NCBI GenBank assembly: GCA_019634575.1
Contig: JAHCAY010000001.1
Location: forward strand, 124,001-188,000
Length of the DNA: 64,000 nt
Reading direction: 5' to 3'
Source of the DNA: Candidatus Didemnitutus sp.
GTDB lineage: Bacteria; Verrucomicrobiota; Verrucomicrobiia; Opitutales; Opitutaceae
Part shown: piece by piece, positions 56,332 to 64,000 of the stretch
How the letters are laid out: each line of letters opens with the position of its first letter
How positions within the stretch are numbered: position 1 is the first letter of the stretch
Notes under the pieces: generated by a model
The model's database searches: none
Seen by the model: only the letters and a program-made list of their open reading frames with translations
What the model was told of the DNA's origin: nothing
Position numbers and translations under genes: made by a program

Positions 56332-56850
56332 ATGGAGGCTGGCTTGAATCCCACCGCTCCCGCCGCCGCTCCGCGCGAGACGGCTCCGAGCAACCCCATC
56401 GATCTCATCGCCGAGGCGACCGCTCGCTTCGAGCATCGACCGAGTTGGGACGAGTATTTCATGGCGACGGCGACCTTGATCTCGTCGCGCTCGAACTGCG
56501 AGCGCCTGAACGTCGGCTGCGTGATCGTGACCGGCGGCGAGCGCCGCAACCGCATCGTCGCGGCCGGCTACAACGGCTGGCTGCCCGGCACGCCTCACGT
56601 CTCGCGCATCCGCGACAACCACGAGACCGCCACCGTGCACGCCGAGCAGAACGCCGTGGCGGATGCCGCGCGGCGCGGGTCGAGCGTCGAGGGCTGCACG
56701 GCCTACGTGACCCATTATCCGTGCATCAATTGCGCGAAGATCCTCGCGGCGGCCGGCATCGCGGAGGTCAAGTATCACACCGACTACAACAACGACCCGT
56801 TCGTGGCGCCGATCCTCGCCGATGCAGGCGTGAAAATCTCGAAGCTCTGA
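56332..56850 (+). CDS. dCMP deaminase-like cytidine/deoxycytidylate deaminase (172 aa)
   Basis: Zinc-dependent deaminase: HAEQNAVADAAR supplies His and catalytic Glu, THYPCINCAK the two Cys. WDEYFMATATLISSRSNCERLNVGCVIV is the typical dCMP deaminase N-terminal region, so the likely substrate is dCMP, giving dUMP for thymidylate synthesis. The ATG at 56332 adds about 30 residues, Ala/Pro-rich, before the core. Followed after 51 bp by the YqgE/AlgH gene. Confidence 0.92.
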   Translation: MEAGLNPTAPAAAPRETAPSNPIDLIAEATARFEHRPSWDEYFMATATLISSRSNCERLNVGCVIVTGGERRNRIVAAGYNGWLPGTPHVSRIRDNHETATVHAEQNAVADAARRGSSVEGCTAYVTHYPCINCAKILAAAGIAEVKYHTDYNNDPFVAPILADAGVKISKL

Positions 56851-56901
56851 CGCGGCCGCGCGCCGATGCGACGGCGTGCTCCCGCAGTTGTCCACCTCGC
56901 C

Positions 56902-57462
56902 ATGAAACCGCGCCGCTCGAATCCGAAGGAGAGTTTCGCGGGCAGCCTGTTGCTCTCGCATCCGGCGATGAAGGATCCGAATTTCGGCCGCACCGTCGTG
57001 CTCATGTCGGCGCACGATGCGGACGGCGCGTTGGGAGTGGTAATCAATCGCCCGCTGCGTCGGCGGCTCGACGAGATCAGTCCGGATTTCGCGCTGAGTC
57101 CGCTGGCCAAGGTCCCGCTCTACACCGGTGGGCCGGTCGAGACGCAAAAGCTCATTCTCGCGGCGTGGCGGTGGCGCGACGAGTCGGGCGAATTCGAGCT
57201 GCAATTCGGCCTCGATCCGGAGCGCGCGACAGCGCTGGTGGCCGAGCCGGGCTACACGCTGCGCGGCTTTCTCGGCTACTCGGGCTGGGGGAAGGGGCAG
57301 CTCGAAAACGAGATGAAGCAGAACACCTGGTTCGTCGCGGGACCGGCCAACTACAACCTCGGTGCCGAGGACGGTCCGGCGCTGTGGCGTTTGATTCTGG
57401 GGTCGCTCGATCCCGAGCTGAAATTGCTCGCGGACGAGCCCGACGATCCGTCGAAGAACTGA
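56902..57462 (+). CDS. YqgE/AlgH (DUF179) family protein (186 aa)
   Basis: Family features are FAGSLLLSHPAMKDPNFGRTVVLM, GALGVVINRPL, VPLYTGGPV, GFLGYSGWGKGQLENEM and NTWFVAG. These cytoplasmic proteins are widespread, of unsettled function (AlgH was named for alginate regulation). The frame is open from an ATG at 56866; the ATG at 56902 (MKPRRSNPKESF) is preferred as closer to the family start. The downstream gap leads to the amtB promoter. Confidence 0.92.
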   Translation: MKPRRSNPKESFAGSLLLSHPAMKDPNFGRTVVLMSAHDADGALGVVINRPLRRRLDEISPDFALSPLAKVPLYTGGPVETQKLILAAWRWRDESGEFELQFGLDPERATALVAEPGYTLRGFLGYSGWGKGQLENEMKQNTWFVAGPANYNLGAEDGPALWRLILGSLDPELKLLADEPDDPSKN

Positions 57463-57527
57463 CGCGACGCGCGGCCGGCGCGGTGCGGCGGCATAAATTT
57501 TCCGATGACACGCGCGCTCCGGCGCGA

Positions 57528-57543
57528 TTGGCACGGGCTCTGC
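57528..57543 (+). promoter_or_regulatory. Sigma54 promoter of amtB-glnK
   Basis: TTGGCACGGGCTCTGC matches TGGCAC-N5-TGC with correct GG-N10-GC spacing. Predicted start near 57555, 23 nt before the amtB ATG. No TCCC-N6-GGGA palindrome was found upstream, so a different activator (NtrC-like) is likely. Confidence 0.88.
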
Positions 57544-57577
57544 GTTAGGGCGGGCGGGTCCCTTACCCCTACCACAC

Positions 57578-58897
57578 ATGATGAACACACACCCACTACG
57601 GAAGCTCGCGGCCGGAGCCGCCGTGCTTTCCTTGCCAACGTTCGCGCTCGCGCAGGCCGCGACGCCACCCGCCCCGACCGTCGATTCAGGCATCACCTCG
57701 TGGATGCTCGTCTCGACGACGCTCGTGTTGCTGATGGTCCCCGGCCTGGCGCTTTTCTATGGCGGCCTCGTCCGCACGAAAAACGTCCTCGGCACCATGA
57801 TGCACTCGTTCATCGCCATGGCGATCGTCGGCGTCATCTGGGCAGTCGCGGGTTACTCGCTGGCCTTCGGCCCGAATATCCTCGGCGGCTTCGTGGGCTG
57901 GAACAAAGACCTGCTGTTCCTCTCGGGCATCGATCAGACGATCATGTCCTACAACGTGCCCGAATACGTCTTCGCGATGTTCCAGGGCAAGTTCGCCATC
58001 ATCACTCCGGCGCTCATCGCCGGCGCGGTCGCCGAGCGCATCAGCTTCCGCGGCTGGGCGGTCTTCATCACGCTCTGGGTCATCTTCGTTTACGCGCCGC
58101 TCTGCCACTGGGTGTGGGCCGGTGACGGTTACTTCTTCAAGATGGGTGCGATCGACTTCGCGGGCGGCACGGTCGTCCACATCTCGTCTGGTATTTCCGG
58201 TCTCGTGCTCGCGCTGTTCGTCGGACCGCGCCTCGGTCACCCGAAGCTCTCCACTTCGCCGAATAACCTGACGATGGTTCTCCTCGGCGCCGGTCTCCTG
58301 TGGGTCGGCTGGTTCGGCTTCAACGCCGGCTCCGCGGTCGCCTCGAACATCGACACCGCGCGCGCCCTCACGGTCACGCAGGTCGCCGCCGCCACCGGCG
58401 CGCTCACCTGGGTGCTCATCGAAGCCTTCGCGCACGGCAAACCGACCTCGCTCGGTCTCGCCTCCGGCATCCTCGCCGGCCTCGTGGCCATCACGCCCGC
58501 CGCGGGTGTGGTCGGCGTCAAGGGCGCGATCGCGCTCGGCGTCATCGCCGCGGTCGGCTGCTACTTCGTCATCACGCTCAAGGGCAAGTTCGGCTACGAC
58601 GACACGCTCGATGCGTTCGGCGTGCACGGCGCAGGCGGCATCATCGGTGCCATCGCCCTCACGTTCTTCATTCGCGACAGCTGGGCCAAGCCCGACGGCT
58701 GGACGCTCATGGGCCAGCTCAAGACGCAGATCTTCGCGGTCGGCGCCACGGTGGCTTTCGCGGTCGTGATGACGCTGATCATCGGCTTCATCGTCCAGAA
58801 GACCGTCGGCCTCCGCCTCAGTGAGCAGTCCGAACGCGCCGGCATGGACCATGACCTCCACGGCGAGCGCGGCTACGGCCTCAACAACCTCAACTAA
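57578..58897 (+). CDS. amtB: Ammonium transporter
   Basis: Inner-membrane trimeric ammonium channel. A cleavable signal peptide (residues 1-26, LAAGAAVLSLPTFALAQ) precedes eleven TM helices. Marker segments are ALFYGGLVRTKNVLGTMMHSF, GAVAERISFRGW, FAGGTVVHISSGISGLV with the first pore His, and DAFGVHGAGGIIGAI with the second. The C-terminal tail (ERAGMDHDLHGERGYGLNNLN) carries the conserved region that contacts PII. It starts ATGATG at 57578. Followed after 14 bp by a PII gene, the usual amtB-glnK pair, and preceded by a sigma54 promoter, so induced under nitrogen limitation. Confidence 0.97.
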   Translation: MMNTHPLRKLAAGAAVLSLPTFALAQAATPPAPTVDSGITSWMLVSTTLVLLMVPGLALFYGGLVRTKNVLGTMMHSFIAMAIVGVIWAVAGYSLAFGPNILGGFVGWNKDLLFLSGIDQTIMSYNVPEYVFAMFQGKFAIITPALIAGAVAERISFRGWAVFITLWVIFVYAPLCHWVWAGDGYFFKMGAIDFAGGTVVHISSGISGLVLALFVGPRLGHPKLSTSPNNLTMVLLGAGLLWVGWFGFNAGSAVASNIDTARALTVTQVAAATGALTWVLIEAFAHGKPTSLGLASGILAGLVAITPAAGVVGVKGAIALGVIAAVGCYFVITLKGKFGYDDTLDAFGVHGAGGIIGAIALTFFIRDSWAKPDGWTLMGQLKTQIFAVGATVAFAVVMTLIIGFIVQKTVGLRLSEQSERAGMDHDLHGERGYGLNNLN

Positions 58898-58911
58898 GGA
58901 GCGCCCCGACC

Positions 58912-59256
58912 ATGAAGCTTATCACCGCCATCATCCGCGAAGAGAAACTCGACGAGGTCCGCCAGGCCCTCATCGACGCCGAAATCGAGCGCATCACCGT
59001 GAGCCGCGTCTCCGGCCACGGCCAACAGCAGGAGATCGAGTTCCAGCGCGGTCAGAAGGTCATCCCGAACCTGATTCCGCGTATCGAGATCAAGATCGCC
59101 TGCAACGACGCCTTCGAAGACATCACCGTCAACGCCATCCTGAAAGCCGCGAAGTCCGGCAAGGAAGGCGAAGTCGGCGACGGCAAGATCTTCATCCAGG
59201 AACTCAAGGAGTGCATCCGCATCCGCACCGGCGAGCGCGGCGGCACCGCAATTTGA
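58912..59256 (+). CDS. glnK: PII nitrogen-regulatory protein (114 aa), T-loop without Tyr
   Basis: A trimeric signal protein binding ATP/ADP and 2-oxoglutarate. The fold is clear from MKLITAIIREEKLDEVRQAL, EVGDGKIFIQ and IRIRTGERG (nucleotide site). The T-loop reads GHGQQQEIEFQRGQKVIPN: positions equivalent to Tyr46 and Tyr51 of E. coli GlnB are Gln45 and Val50. It therefore cannot be uridylylated or adenylylated at Tyr51. Control probably runs only through ligand binding and docking to AmtB. Second gene of the sigma54-driven amtB operon, closed by a terminator. Confidence 0.95.
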   Translation: MKLITAIIREEKLDEVRQALIDAEIERITVSRVSGHGQQQEIEFQRGQKVIPNLIPRIEIKIACNDAFEDITVNAILKAAKSGKEGEVGDGKIFIQELKECIRIRTGERGGTAI

Positions 59257-59293
59257 CCGCCCTACGGCGTCACTGACACACACCAACACCAAC

Positions 59294-59330
59294 AAAGGCC
59301 GCGTGGACTGCGAAGTCCGCGCGGCCTTTG
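59294..59330 (+). terminator. Terminator of amtB-glnK
   Basis: A 16-bp stem aaaggccgcgtggact / agtccgcgcggccttt with one G-U pair and a 4-nt gcga loop is followed by a short pyrimidine-poor end. It lies 38 bp after the glnK stop. Confidence 0.8.
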
Positions 59331-59409
59331 CCGTTTGGGGACACCCGCCCGTTTTTGGGGGATTTCCCGATGGCACTTTGTCTTGCTCGCCGGTGTCGAC
59401 GGGCAATCA

Positions 59410-60132
59410 ATGCCAACTCGAATGAAGGCCCCATCGTCCGCCGACGGCGACAGCTCCGCCGCCGCGCCCGCTCCGTCCACCGCCCGGAAAATCCTGCTCG
59501 TCGACGACCATCCGATCACCCGCCAGGGGCTCCGCATGCTCATCGGCCAGCAGCCCGGGATGACGGTCGTGGGCGAGTCCGACAACGCGGCCCAAGCCGT
59601 CGATCTCGCCGCGAAACTCAAGCCGGACATCGCCATCGTCGACATCGCCCTGCGCTCGGCCAACGGCATCGAGCTGACGAAAAACCTGAAGGCGCACTCG
59701 CCCGACCTGTTGATCCTCATCGTCTCGATGCACGACGAAGAGCTGTTCGCCGAGCGGGCCCTCCGCGCCGGCGCGCGCGGCTACCTGATGAAGCACGAAG
59801 CCAGTGAGCGCGTGATCGAGGCCCTCGAGAAAATCAGCTCCGGCGAACTCTACATCAGCGACCGCGTGCGCGCGCGCATGCTCTCGCGCCTCGTGAACAG
59901 CCGCAGCGGCGAAGTCACCTCACCCGTCGAGAGCCTGAGCGACCGCGAAATGGAAGTCTTCCAGCTCATCGGCAACGGCTACGCCACGCGCCAGATCGCG
60001 GAGCGACTCAACCTCAGCGTGAAGACCATCGACTCCTACCGCGAACACCTGAAACTCAAGCTCAGCCTCGAATCCGGCGCCGAGCTCGTGCGCTACGCCA
60101 TCCAATGGGTGAAGTCGCAGGATAGCGTCTGA
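59410..60132 (+). CDS. NarL/LuxR-type response regulator (240 aa)
   Basis: Receiver domain (ILLVDDHPITRQGL; phosphoacceptor in IVDIAL; Lys in YLMKHEA) followed by a LuxR helix-turn-helix (SLSDREMEVFQLIGNGYATRQIAERLNLSVKTIDSYREHLKLKL, split here by residue 200-240). Cytoplasmic transcription factor. The ATG at 59410 is chosen over 59335 since the longer start adds a non-conserved piece overlapping the preceding terminator zone. An Ala/Ser/Pro-rich N-terminal tail precedes the receiver. The kinase gene follows 46 bp later. Confidence 0.94.
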   Translation: MPTRMKAPSSADGDSSAAAPAPSTARKILLVDDHPITRQGLRMLIGQQPGMTVVGESDNAAQAVDLAAKLKPDIAIVDIALRSANGIELTKNLKAHSPDLLILIVSMHDEELFAERALRAGARGYLMKHEASERVIEALEKISSGELYISDRVRARMLSRLVNSRSGEVTSPVESLSDREMEVFQLIGNGYATRQIAERLNLSVKTIDSYREHLKLKLSLESGAELVRYAIQWVKSQDSV

Positions 60133-60178
60133 GCTTGCACGGACCGCGGCGCGCTTCCTCCCTCCCGCGTCTGTCTCC

Positions 60179-61882
60179 GTGAACCCAACGCTCAACCAAC
60201 CGCTACCGCAAGGGACCGCCGCCGCCGCGCCCATCCGCGTGTTGGTCGTCGACGACGACGAGAACGATTACCTCGTCGTCTCGCGGCTGCTCACCCGCCA
60301 CACCTTCGCCGCCTACCGGCTCGAGTGGGCGGCCAGCTATGTGGCGGGCCTCGAGGCGCTCGAGCGCGGCGGCCACGACGTCGCGATCGTCGATTATCGT
60401 CTCGGTGTGGAAACGGGACTCGAACTCGTCCGCATGGCGCAGGCGAAAAGCTGCCACCTGCCCGTGATCCTCCTCACCGGTCACGACAGCCCCGAGATCG
60501 ACCGCGAGTCCACCCGCGCCGGCGCCGCGGACTATCTCTGCAAGAACGGCCTCACCACCGGCCAGCTCGAACGCTCGATCCGTTACGCGCTCCGCCACAG
60601 CGACACGCTGCGGGAACTGCGCCAGAGCCAGAGCCAGCTCGAGCTGTTCATGCACAACGTCCCGTGCGCCGTCGCGATCTGCGACCACGAAGGCGCGGTG
60701 CTTTTTCAAAACCGGCTCTTCGCGGAACACATCCGCGACTTCGATGGCGACCTGCGCCCGCGCGAAAGCGCCACGCCGTGGATTCTCCGACACCAGGAAA
60801 GGTGCTGGTTGGTGACGACGTTCCCCATGACCGTGTCGCTCGACCGCCAGTTGCAGGGATTGGCCGCCGTCGACATCACGGAGCGCGTCCGCTCGGAGGA
60901 GGAGCGCCTCCGGCAGGCGCAGCTCCTCGACAACATCATGAAGAACCTGCCGGTGATCGTCGGCCGGCTCGACGCCTCCGGTCAGGTGGTCGAGGCGCGC
61001 GGCAAACTCGCGCACTGCGGCATCGCCGCCGAAACGATTTCCGGGGCGGTCTTCGCCGATCTTTTCCCCCAAAGCCGGGACGCGCTCGAGCGCGCGCAAC
61101 GCCACGAGGAGGTGAGCTTCACCCTCCGCGGCCAGGCCAACGACCGCGAGTGGCACGCCGATTTCTATGCCGTCGGCAGCCCGGGTGCGGGCGTGACCTT
61201 CCTCGGCCGCGACGTCACCGAACGCCGCTGGCTCGAGCAACGGCTCCTCACCGTGATCGACGCCGAGCAACAGCGCATCGGCGCCGACCTCCACGACGGA
61301 CTCGGGCAGAAACTGACCGGCCTTGCGTGCCTCGCGACCGCGCTGCGCGACCGACTGGTCTCCGGCGACGCGCTGAACGCCGAGCAAGCCAGCCTCATCG
61401 CTGCGCTCTCGAACGACGCGACCCTCGAATCCCGCGCACTGGCGCGCGGCCTTTGCCCGGTGCAACTGGAGCAAGCCGGCGGGTTGCTCTCGGCGCTCAC
61501 GGAATTGGTCGAGACCACCGAGGTCATCCAAGGCGTGCGCTGCCGCTTTCGCAGCCCGCCGCAGTTCGACTGCGACCACCTCACCGGCGTGCAGCTCTAC
61601 CGGATTTCGCAGGAAGCGATCAACAACGCGCTCCGCCACAGCGAAGCGAAGAACATCGAGGTCACGCTTGCGGCGCAGGGTGGTGGCGATTTTCGCCTGG
61701 CGATTGCCGATGACGGCAAGGGCTTCGACGCCGATGCGCGAACCGTGCGCAAAGGCGGACTGCGCCTGATGGAATACCGCGCCAACATGATCGGTGGCAC
61801 GTTCGTGGTCGATTCGCAGCCGGCGCTCGGCACGCGGGTGATCTGTGAATTTTCCATCGCCGGCGACCGGGCGACAACCTGA
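60179..61882 (+). CDS. Soluble NarX-type histidine kinase with N-terminal receiver (567 aa)
   Basis: GTG start at 60179. Receiver domain at about 18-140 (VVDDDEND, IVDYRLG, ADYLCKNG), two PAS-like domains (about 155-240 and 245-345, the latter followed by FLGRDVTERR), then HisKA_3 with the phosphoacceptor in RIGADLHDGLGQKLTGL and an ATPase domain with NALRHSEAKNIEV and IADDGKGFD. No TM helices, so it senses a cytoplasmic signal or receives phosphate itself. Partner is the NarL-type regulator upstream. Position after amtB-glnK hints at a nitrogen link but this is not shown. Confidence 0.93.
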   Translation: MNPTLNQPLPQGTAAAAPIRVLVVDDDENDYLVVSRLLTRHTFAAYRLEWAASYVAGLEALERGGHDVAIVDYRLGVETGLELVRMAQAKSCHLPVILLTGHDSPEIDRESTRAGAADYLCKNGLTTGQLERSIRYALRHSDTLRELRQSQSQLELFMHNVPCAVAICDHEGAVLFQNRLFAEHIRDFDGDLRPRESATPWILRHQERCWLVTTFPMTVSLDRQLQGLAAVDITERVRSEEERLRQAQLLDNIMKNLPVIVGRLDASGQVVEARGKLAHCGIAAETISGAVFADLFPQSRDALERAQRHEEVSFTLRGQANDREWHADFYAVGSPGAGVTFLGRDVTERRWLEQRLLTVIDAEQQRIGADLHDGLGQKLTGLACLATALRDRLVSGDALNAEQASLIAALSNDATLESRALARGLCPVQLEQAGGLLSALTELVETTEVIQGVRCRFRSPPQFDCDHLTGVQLYRISQEAINNALRHSEAKNIEVTLAAQGGGDFRLAIADDGKGFDADARTVRKGGLRLMEYRANMIGGTFVVDSQPALGTRVICEFSIAGDRATT

Positions 61883-61942
61883 AGCGTCGTCCGACGCGGG
61901 CTTCGCGACGACAAGCGGCTATCTGAAAACCGCGTTTCCACG

Positions 61943-62005
61943 GTAGGCAGCGTGCAGGCACACGCGCGGTGCTCTCAGGGGCGCGACCGAGGTCGCCGGC
62001 TACCG
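61943..62005. repeat. Paired GGTAG-headed repeats in inverted orientation
   Basis: ggtaggcagcgtgcaggcac (61942-61961) faces gcgcgaccgaggtcgccggc followed by taccg (61981-62005). The right unit read on the minus strand is GGTAGCCGGCGACCTCGGTC then GCGC. It occupies most of the 219-bp gap before the lyase gene. Confidence 0.55.
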
Positions 62006-62101
62006 CTTCGGCACAGCGCGTTTTCTGTTAGCTTCTGGCCGCACGCGCCGTGGTCTGCTTTTTGTTTCCCTCGCGGGAGAAAAGCGCTTTCAGTGGCCGC
62101 G

Positions 62102-62938
62102 ATGTCGCACCCCCGGCTCACCTCGCTGCTGTTCACGCCCGGCACGCGCCCTGACCGTTTCGAGAAAGTTCCCGCGAGCGGCGCGGACGGCATCATCGTC
62201 GATTGGGAGGACGCCGTGCCGATCACCGACAAGGACCGCGTGCGCAGCGAGACGATCGCCTGGCTCAGGCAGCACGGTCGCGTCGGCACGCCGCCTTTCG
62301 CGACGGCGGTGCGGGTGAACGATCTGCGTTCGGCGCACGGCCGCGCCGATCTCGACGCGCTGAACGCCGCGGCGCTGCGGCTCGACGCGGTGGTGCTGCC
62401 GAAGGTGCAATCGGCAGCCGAAGTGCACGAGGCCGCGCGCAAGCTCTTCGGCGCACCGCGCCTCGTGTGCCTGATCGAGACGGTGTTGGGCGTGCGCCAC
62501 GCGGCGGAGATCGCCGCCGCCTCGCCGCAGGTCGCCGCGCTGGCGTTCGGTGGATTCGATCTTTCGGCGGAGACGGGCGGCGAACCGACGTGGGATGCGT
62601 TGCTTTGGCCGCGCACGCAGGTCGTCCACGCCGCTACGGCGGCCGGCGTGCTCGCGCTCGACCAGCCGTTCATCGACTTGGAGAACCTGACCGGCCTCAC
62701 GGAGGAATGCGCCGGGGTGCGCGCGCTGGGTTTCGCCGGCAAGCTGGCGATTCATCCCCGGCAATGCGCGGCGATCAAAACAGCGTTCCAGCCGACGGAG
62801 GCGGCGATGGCGCGTGCGCAGCGCATCGTCGCCGCGTTCGAGGCCGCTCGCGGCAATGTTGCGGTGATCGACGGCCAGATGATCGACGTGCCGATGTATC
62901 GCTCGGCGCAACGCATCCTCGCCCGCGCGGGCACCTGA
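62102..62938 (+). CDS. CitE/HpcH-type CoA-ester lyase (278 aa)
   Basis: A TIM-barrel lyase of the HpcH/HpaI family, CitE branch: MSHPRLTSLLFTPGTRPDRFEK start, GADGIIVDWEDAVP, LPKVQSAAEVHEA, LVCLIETVLGVRHAAEIAA, ALAFGGFDLSAETGG (metal-binding Glu and Asp), GFAGKLAIHPRQ end region. Members cleave malyl-, citramalyl- or methylmalyl-CoA. Two MaoC-type hydratases follow in one operon (3 and 2 bp gaps), which suggests hydration of an enoyl-CoA such as mesaconyl-CoA, then cleavage, or the reverse. Similar to the mycobacterial CitE-MaoC pair used in itaconate/leucine breakdown. Confidence 0.9.
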   Translation: MSHPRLTSLLFTPGTRPDRFEKVPASGADGIIVDWEDAVPITDKDRVRSETIAWLRQHGRVGTPPFATAVRVNDLRSAHGRADLDALNAAALRLDAVVLPKVQSAAEVHEAARKLFGAPRLVCLIETVLGVRHAAEIAAASPQVAALAFGGFDLSAETGGEPTWDALLWPRTQVVHAATAAGVLALDQPFIDLENLTGLTEECAGVRALGFAGKLAIHPRQCAAIKTAFQPTEAAMARAQRIVAAFEAARGNVAVIDGQMIDVPMYRSAQRILARAGT

Positions 62939-62941
62939 ATC

Positions 62942-63463
62942 ATGAGCAATTTCTCCGCTTACGTGTCCACCGGCCCGCAACGCTTCCGCGAGCGCTTCGG
63001 GCTGGATTTCGAGCAGTTCGCGGCGGGCCAGAAGTTCAGGCATCGTCCCGGCGTCACGCTGTCGCAGCAGGACAGCCGCGACGAGTGCCTCGACACGTTG
63101 AACCAGCAGATGCTGCATTTCGACGAGCAGTTCGCCGCGCACGGGGAATGGAAACGGTGCCTCATGGACTCGACGCTCACGACGAAGGTCGTGCTCGGCA
63201 TGACTTGGAAAACCTTCGCGAAGCGCGTGCAGTTGCTCGGCTTCGACGAGATCACGCTGCCGAAGCCGACTTTCGGCGGCGACACACTCTATGCCGAGTC
63301 GGAGATTCTCGAACACGCGGCGAATCCCGATACGCCGAACGCCGGCCGCGTGAAAGTGCGGACGCACGGCCTCAATCAGCGCGGCGAAACCGTCGCGATC
63401 CTCGTCTGGGAGGCGCTCGTCGCGCGCGCCGGGCATGACGATTTCACCCGCCTCGATTACTGA
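62942..63463 (+). CDS. MaoC-type (R)-hydratase-like protein, first copy (173 aa)
   Basis: A hot-dog fold protein of the mesaconyl-CoA hydratase-like group: FEQFAAGQKFRHRPGVTLSQQDS start, FDEITLPKPTFGGDTLYAESEILE and VRTHGLNQRGETVAILVWEALV. The usual D-x4-H catalytic pair of R-hydratases is not obvious in this copy (the expected region reads QQDSRDECLDTLNQQMLHFD). It may pair with the second copy as a heterodimer in which only one half is catalytic. It lies 3 bp after the lyase gene and 2 bp before the next copy. Confidence 0.85.
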   Translation: MSNFSAYVSTGPQRFRERFGLDFEQFAAGQKFRHRPGVTLSQQDSRDECLDTLNQQMLHFDEQFAAHGEWKRCLMDSTLTTKVVLGMTWKTFAKRVQLLGFDEITLPKPTFGGDTLYAESEILEHAANPDTPNAGRVKVRTHGLNQRGETVAILVWEALVARAGHDDFTRLDY

Positions 63464-63465
63464 CC

Positions 63466-63990
63466 ATGGAAGCTCGTCACGCCTCGCACATCGAAGTCGC
63501 GCCCGGAGTCTTTCTCGAGCGCATGGGGCTGTTCTTCGAGGACATCGTCGTGGGTGAGACCTACGAGCACCGGCCGGGCAAGAGCTTCACGGCGGATGAG
63601 AGCATGCAGCAGACGTTGCGTTCGCTCGACCAAACGCCCGCTCTCACCGATTTGCATTTTCACGCCCAGCTCGGACGCGGCGCGCTGCCGATCAATCCGA
63701 CGCATGTGCTGGCGGTGTTGACCGGCATGATGACGAAGACCTTTTCGAAGATCGTCGCGAATCTGGCGTGGAAGAACGTCAAATTCCACGGCCCGGTGCT
63801 GGCGGGCGAGACGGTTTACGCGGAGTCGACCGTGCTCGAGAAACGCGAGTCGAAGTCGCGTCCGGGGCAGGGCATCGTGCACGTGCGCACGGTGGCGAAG
63901 ACGCACGAAGGCCGACTCGTGTGCACCTTCGAGCGCATGATCTTGATCTACGGACGCGGCCAAGGCCCCTACGACGCGGCGGGCTATTGA
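63466..63990 (+). CDS. MaoC-type (R)-hydratase-like protein, second copy (174 aa)
   Basis: Same family as the preceding gene: FFEDIVVGETYEHRPGKSFTADES, NPTHVLAVLTGMMTKTFSKIV, NVKFHGPVLAGETVYAESTVLE, VHVRTVAKTHEGRLVCTFER. Mesaconyl-CoA hydratases often consist of two such domains in one chain; here they are on separate chains, consistent with a split enzyme. The gene is complete and ends 10 bp before the window edge, and the operon may continue beyond it. Confidence 0.87.
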   Translation: MEARHASHIEVAPGVFLERMGLFFEDIVVGETYEHRPGKSFTADESMQQTLRSLDQTPALTDLHFHAQLGRGALPINPTHVLAVLTGMMTKTFSKIVANLAWKNVKFHGPVLAGETVYAESTVLEKRESKSRPGQGIVHVRTVAKTHEGRLVCTFERMILIYGRGQGPYDAAGY

Positions 63991-64000
63991 GTCGGTGTGT

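Noticed and set aside
59371..59386. TGGCACTTTGTCTTGC before the NarL-type regulator
   Set aside because: The spacing between GG and GC is one base too long for sigma54, which tolerates little change.

Overview
The window is one 64 kb piece of a GC-rich bacterial chromosome. Its gene content points to Verrucomicrobiota, most likely an Opitutaceae-like lineage: many acidobacterial-type duplicated orphan permeases (ADOPs), an ECF sigma factor next to a TPR Ser/Thr kinase, tandem DUF4097 proteins, a tricorn-like S41 protease and GGTAG-headed interspersed repeats. No rRNA, tRNA, CRISPR array, integrase or transposase was seen, so the taxonomic call is inference.

Region 1 (1-31978) lies entirely on the minus strand and is dominated by nine ADOP-type ABC permeases (one cut by the left edge). 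Between them lie a secreted TPR/beta-propeller protein, two DUF4097 proteins, a glycine-rich ALK-type protein, two related small proteins that share a C-terminal GAIGIIDP motif (one apparently frameshifted), a TPR Ser/Thr kinase with its ECF sigma factor, a muconolactone-isomerase-like protein and a DUF3788 protein.

Region 2 (32343-38543), also on the minus strand, holds the only ATPase (LolD/MacB type) and HlyD-type adaptor near the orphan permeases. It also encodes an NtrY-like histidine kinase, an NtrC-family sigma54 activator and two small membrane proteins. A 412-bp four-helix-bundle (IVP) element is inserted between the activator and kinase genes. Three near-consensus sigma54 promoters were found, before the adaptor, before a 93-aa membrane protein, and before the propeller-ADOP operon 32 kb away. 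Each has a TCCC...GGGA palindrome centred about 130 bp upstream of the predicted start. This ties the region into a putative sigma54 regulon: one sensor/activator pair, one ATPase/adaptor and several orphan permeases.

Region 3 (38780-42209) is a complete MacA-MacB efflux operon with separate ATPase and permease genes; the adaptor carries an unusual insert. Region 4 (42377-51675) has a serine carboxypeptidase (S10), a porin-Cache-chemoreceptor operon preceded by a Pho-box-like site, a large tricorn-like protease and CoaD. Region 5 (51879-57462) is housekeeping: PgsA and PgpA, a CPBP-like protein, a beta-barrel protein, a NusG paralogue, AroQ, NIF3, a dCMP deaminase and YqgE/AlgH. Region 6 (57528-61882) is amtB-glnK under a sigma54 promoter, with a terminator, followed by a NarL-type regulator and its sensor kinase. 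Region 7 (62102-63990) is a CoA-ester lyase followed by two MaoC-type hydratases.
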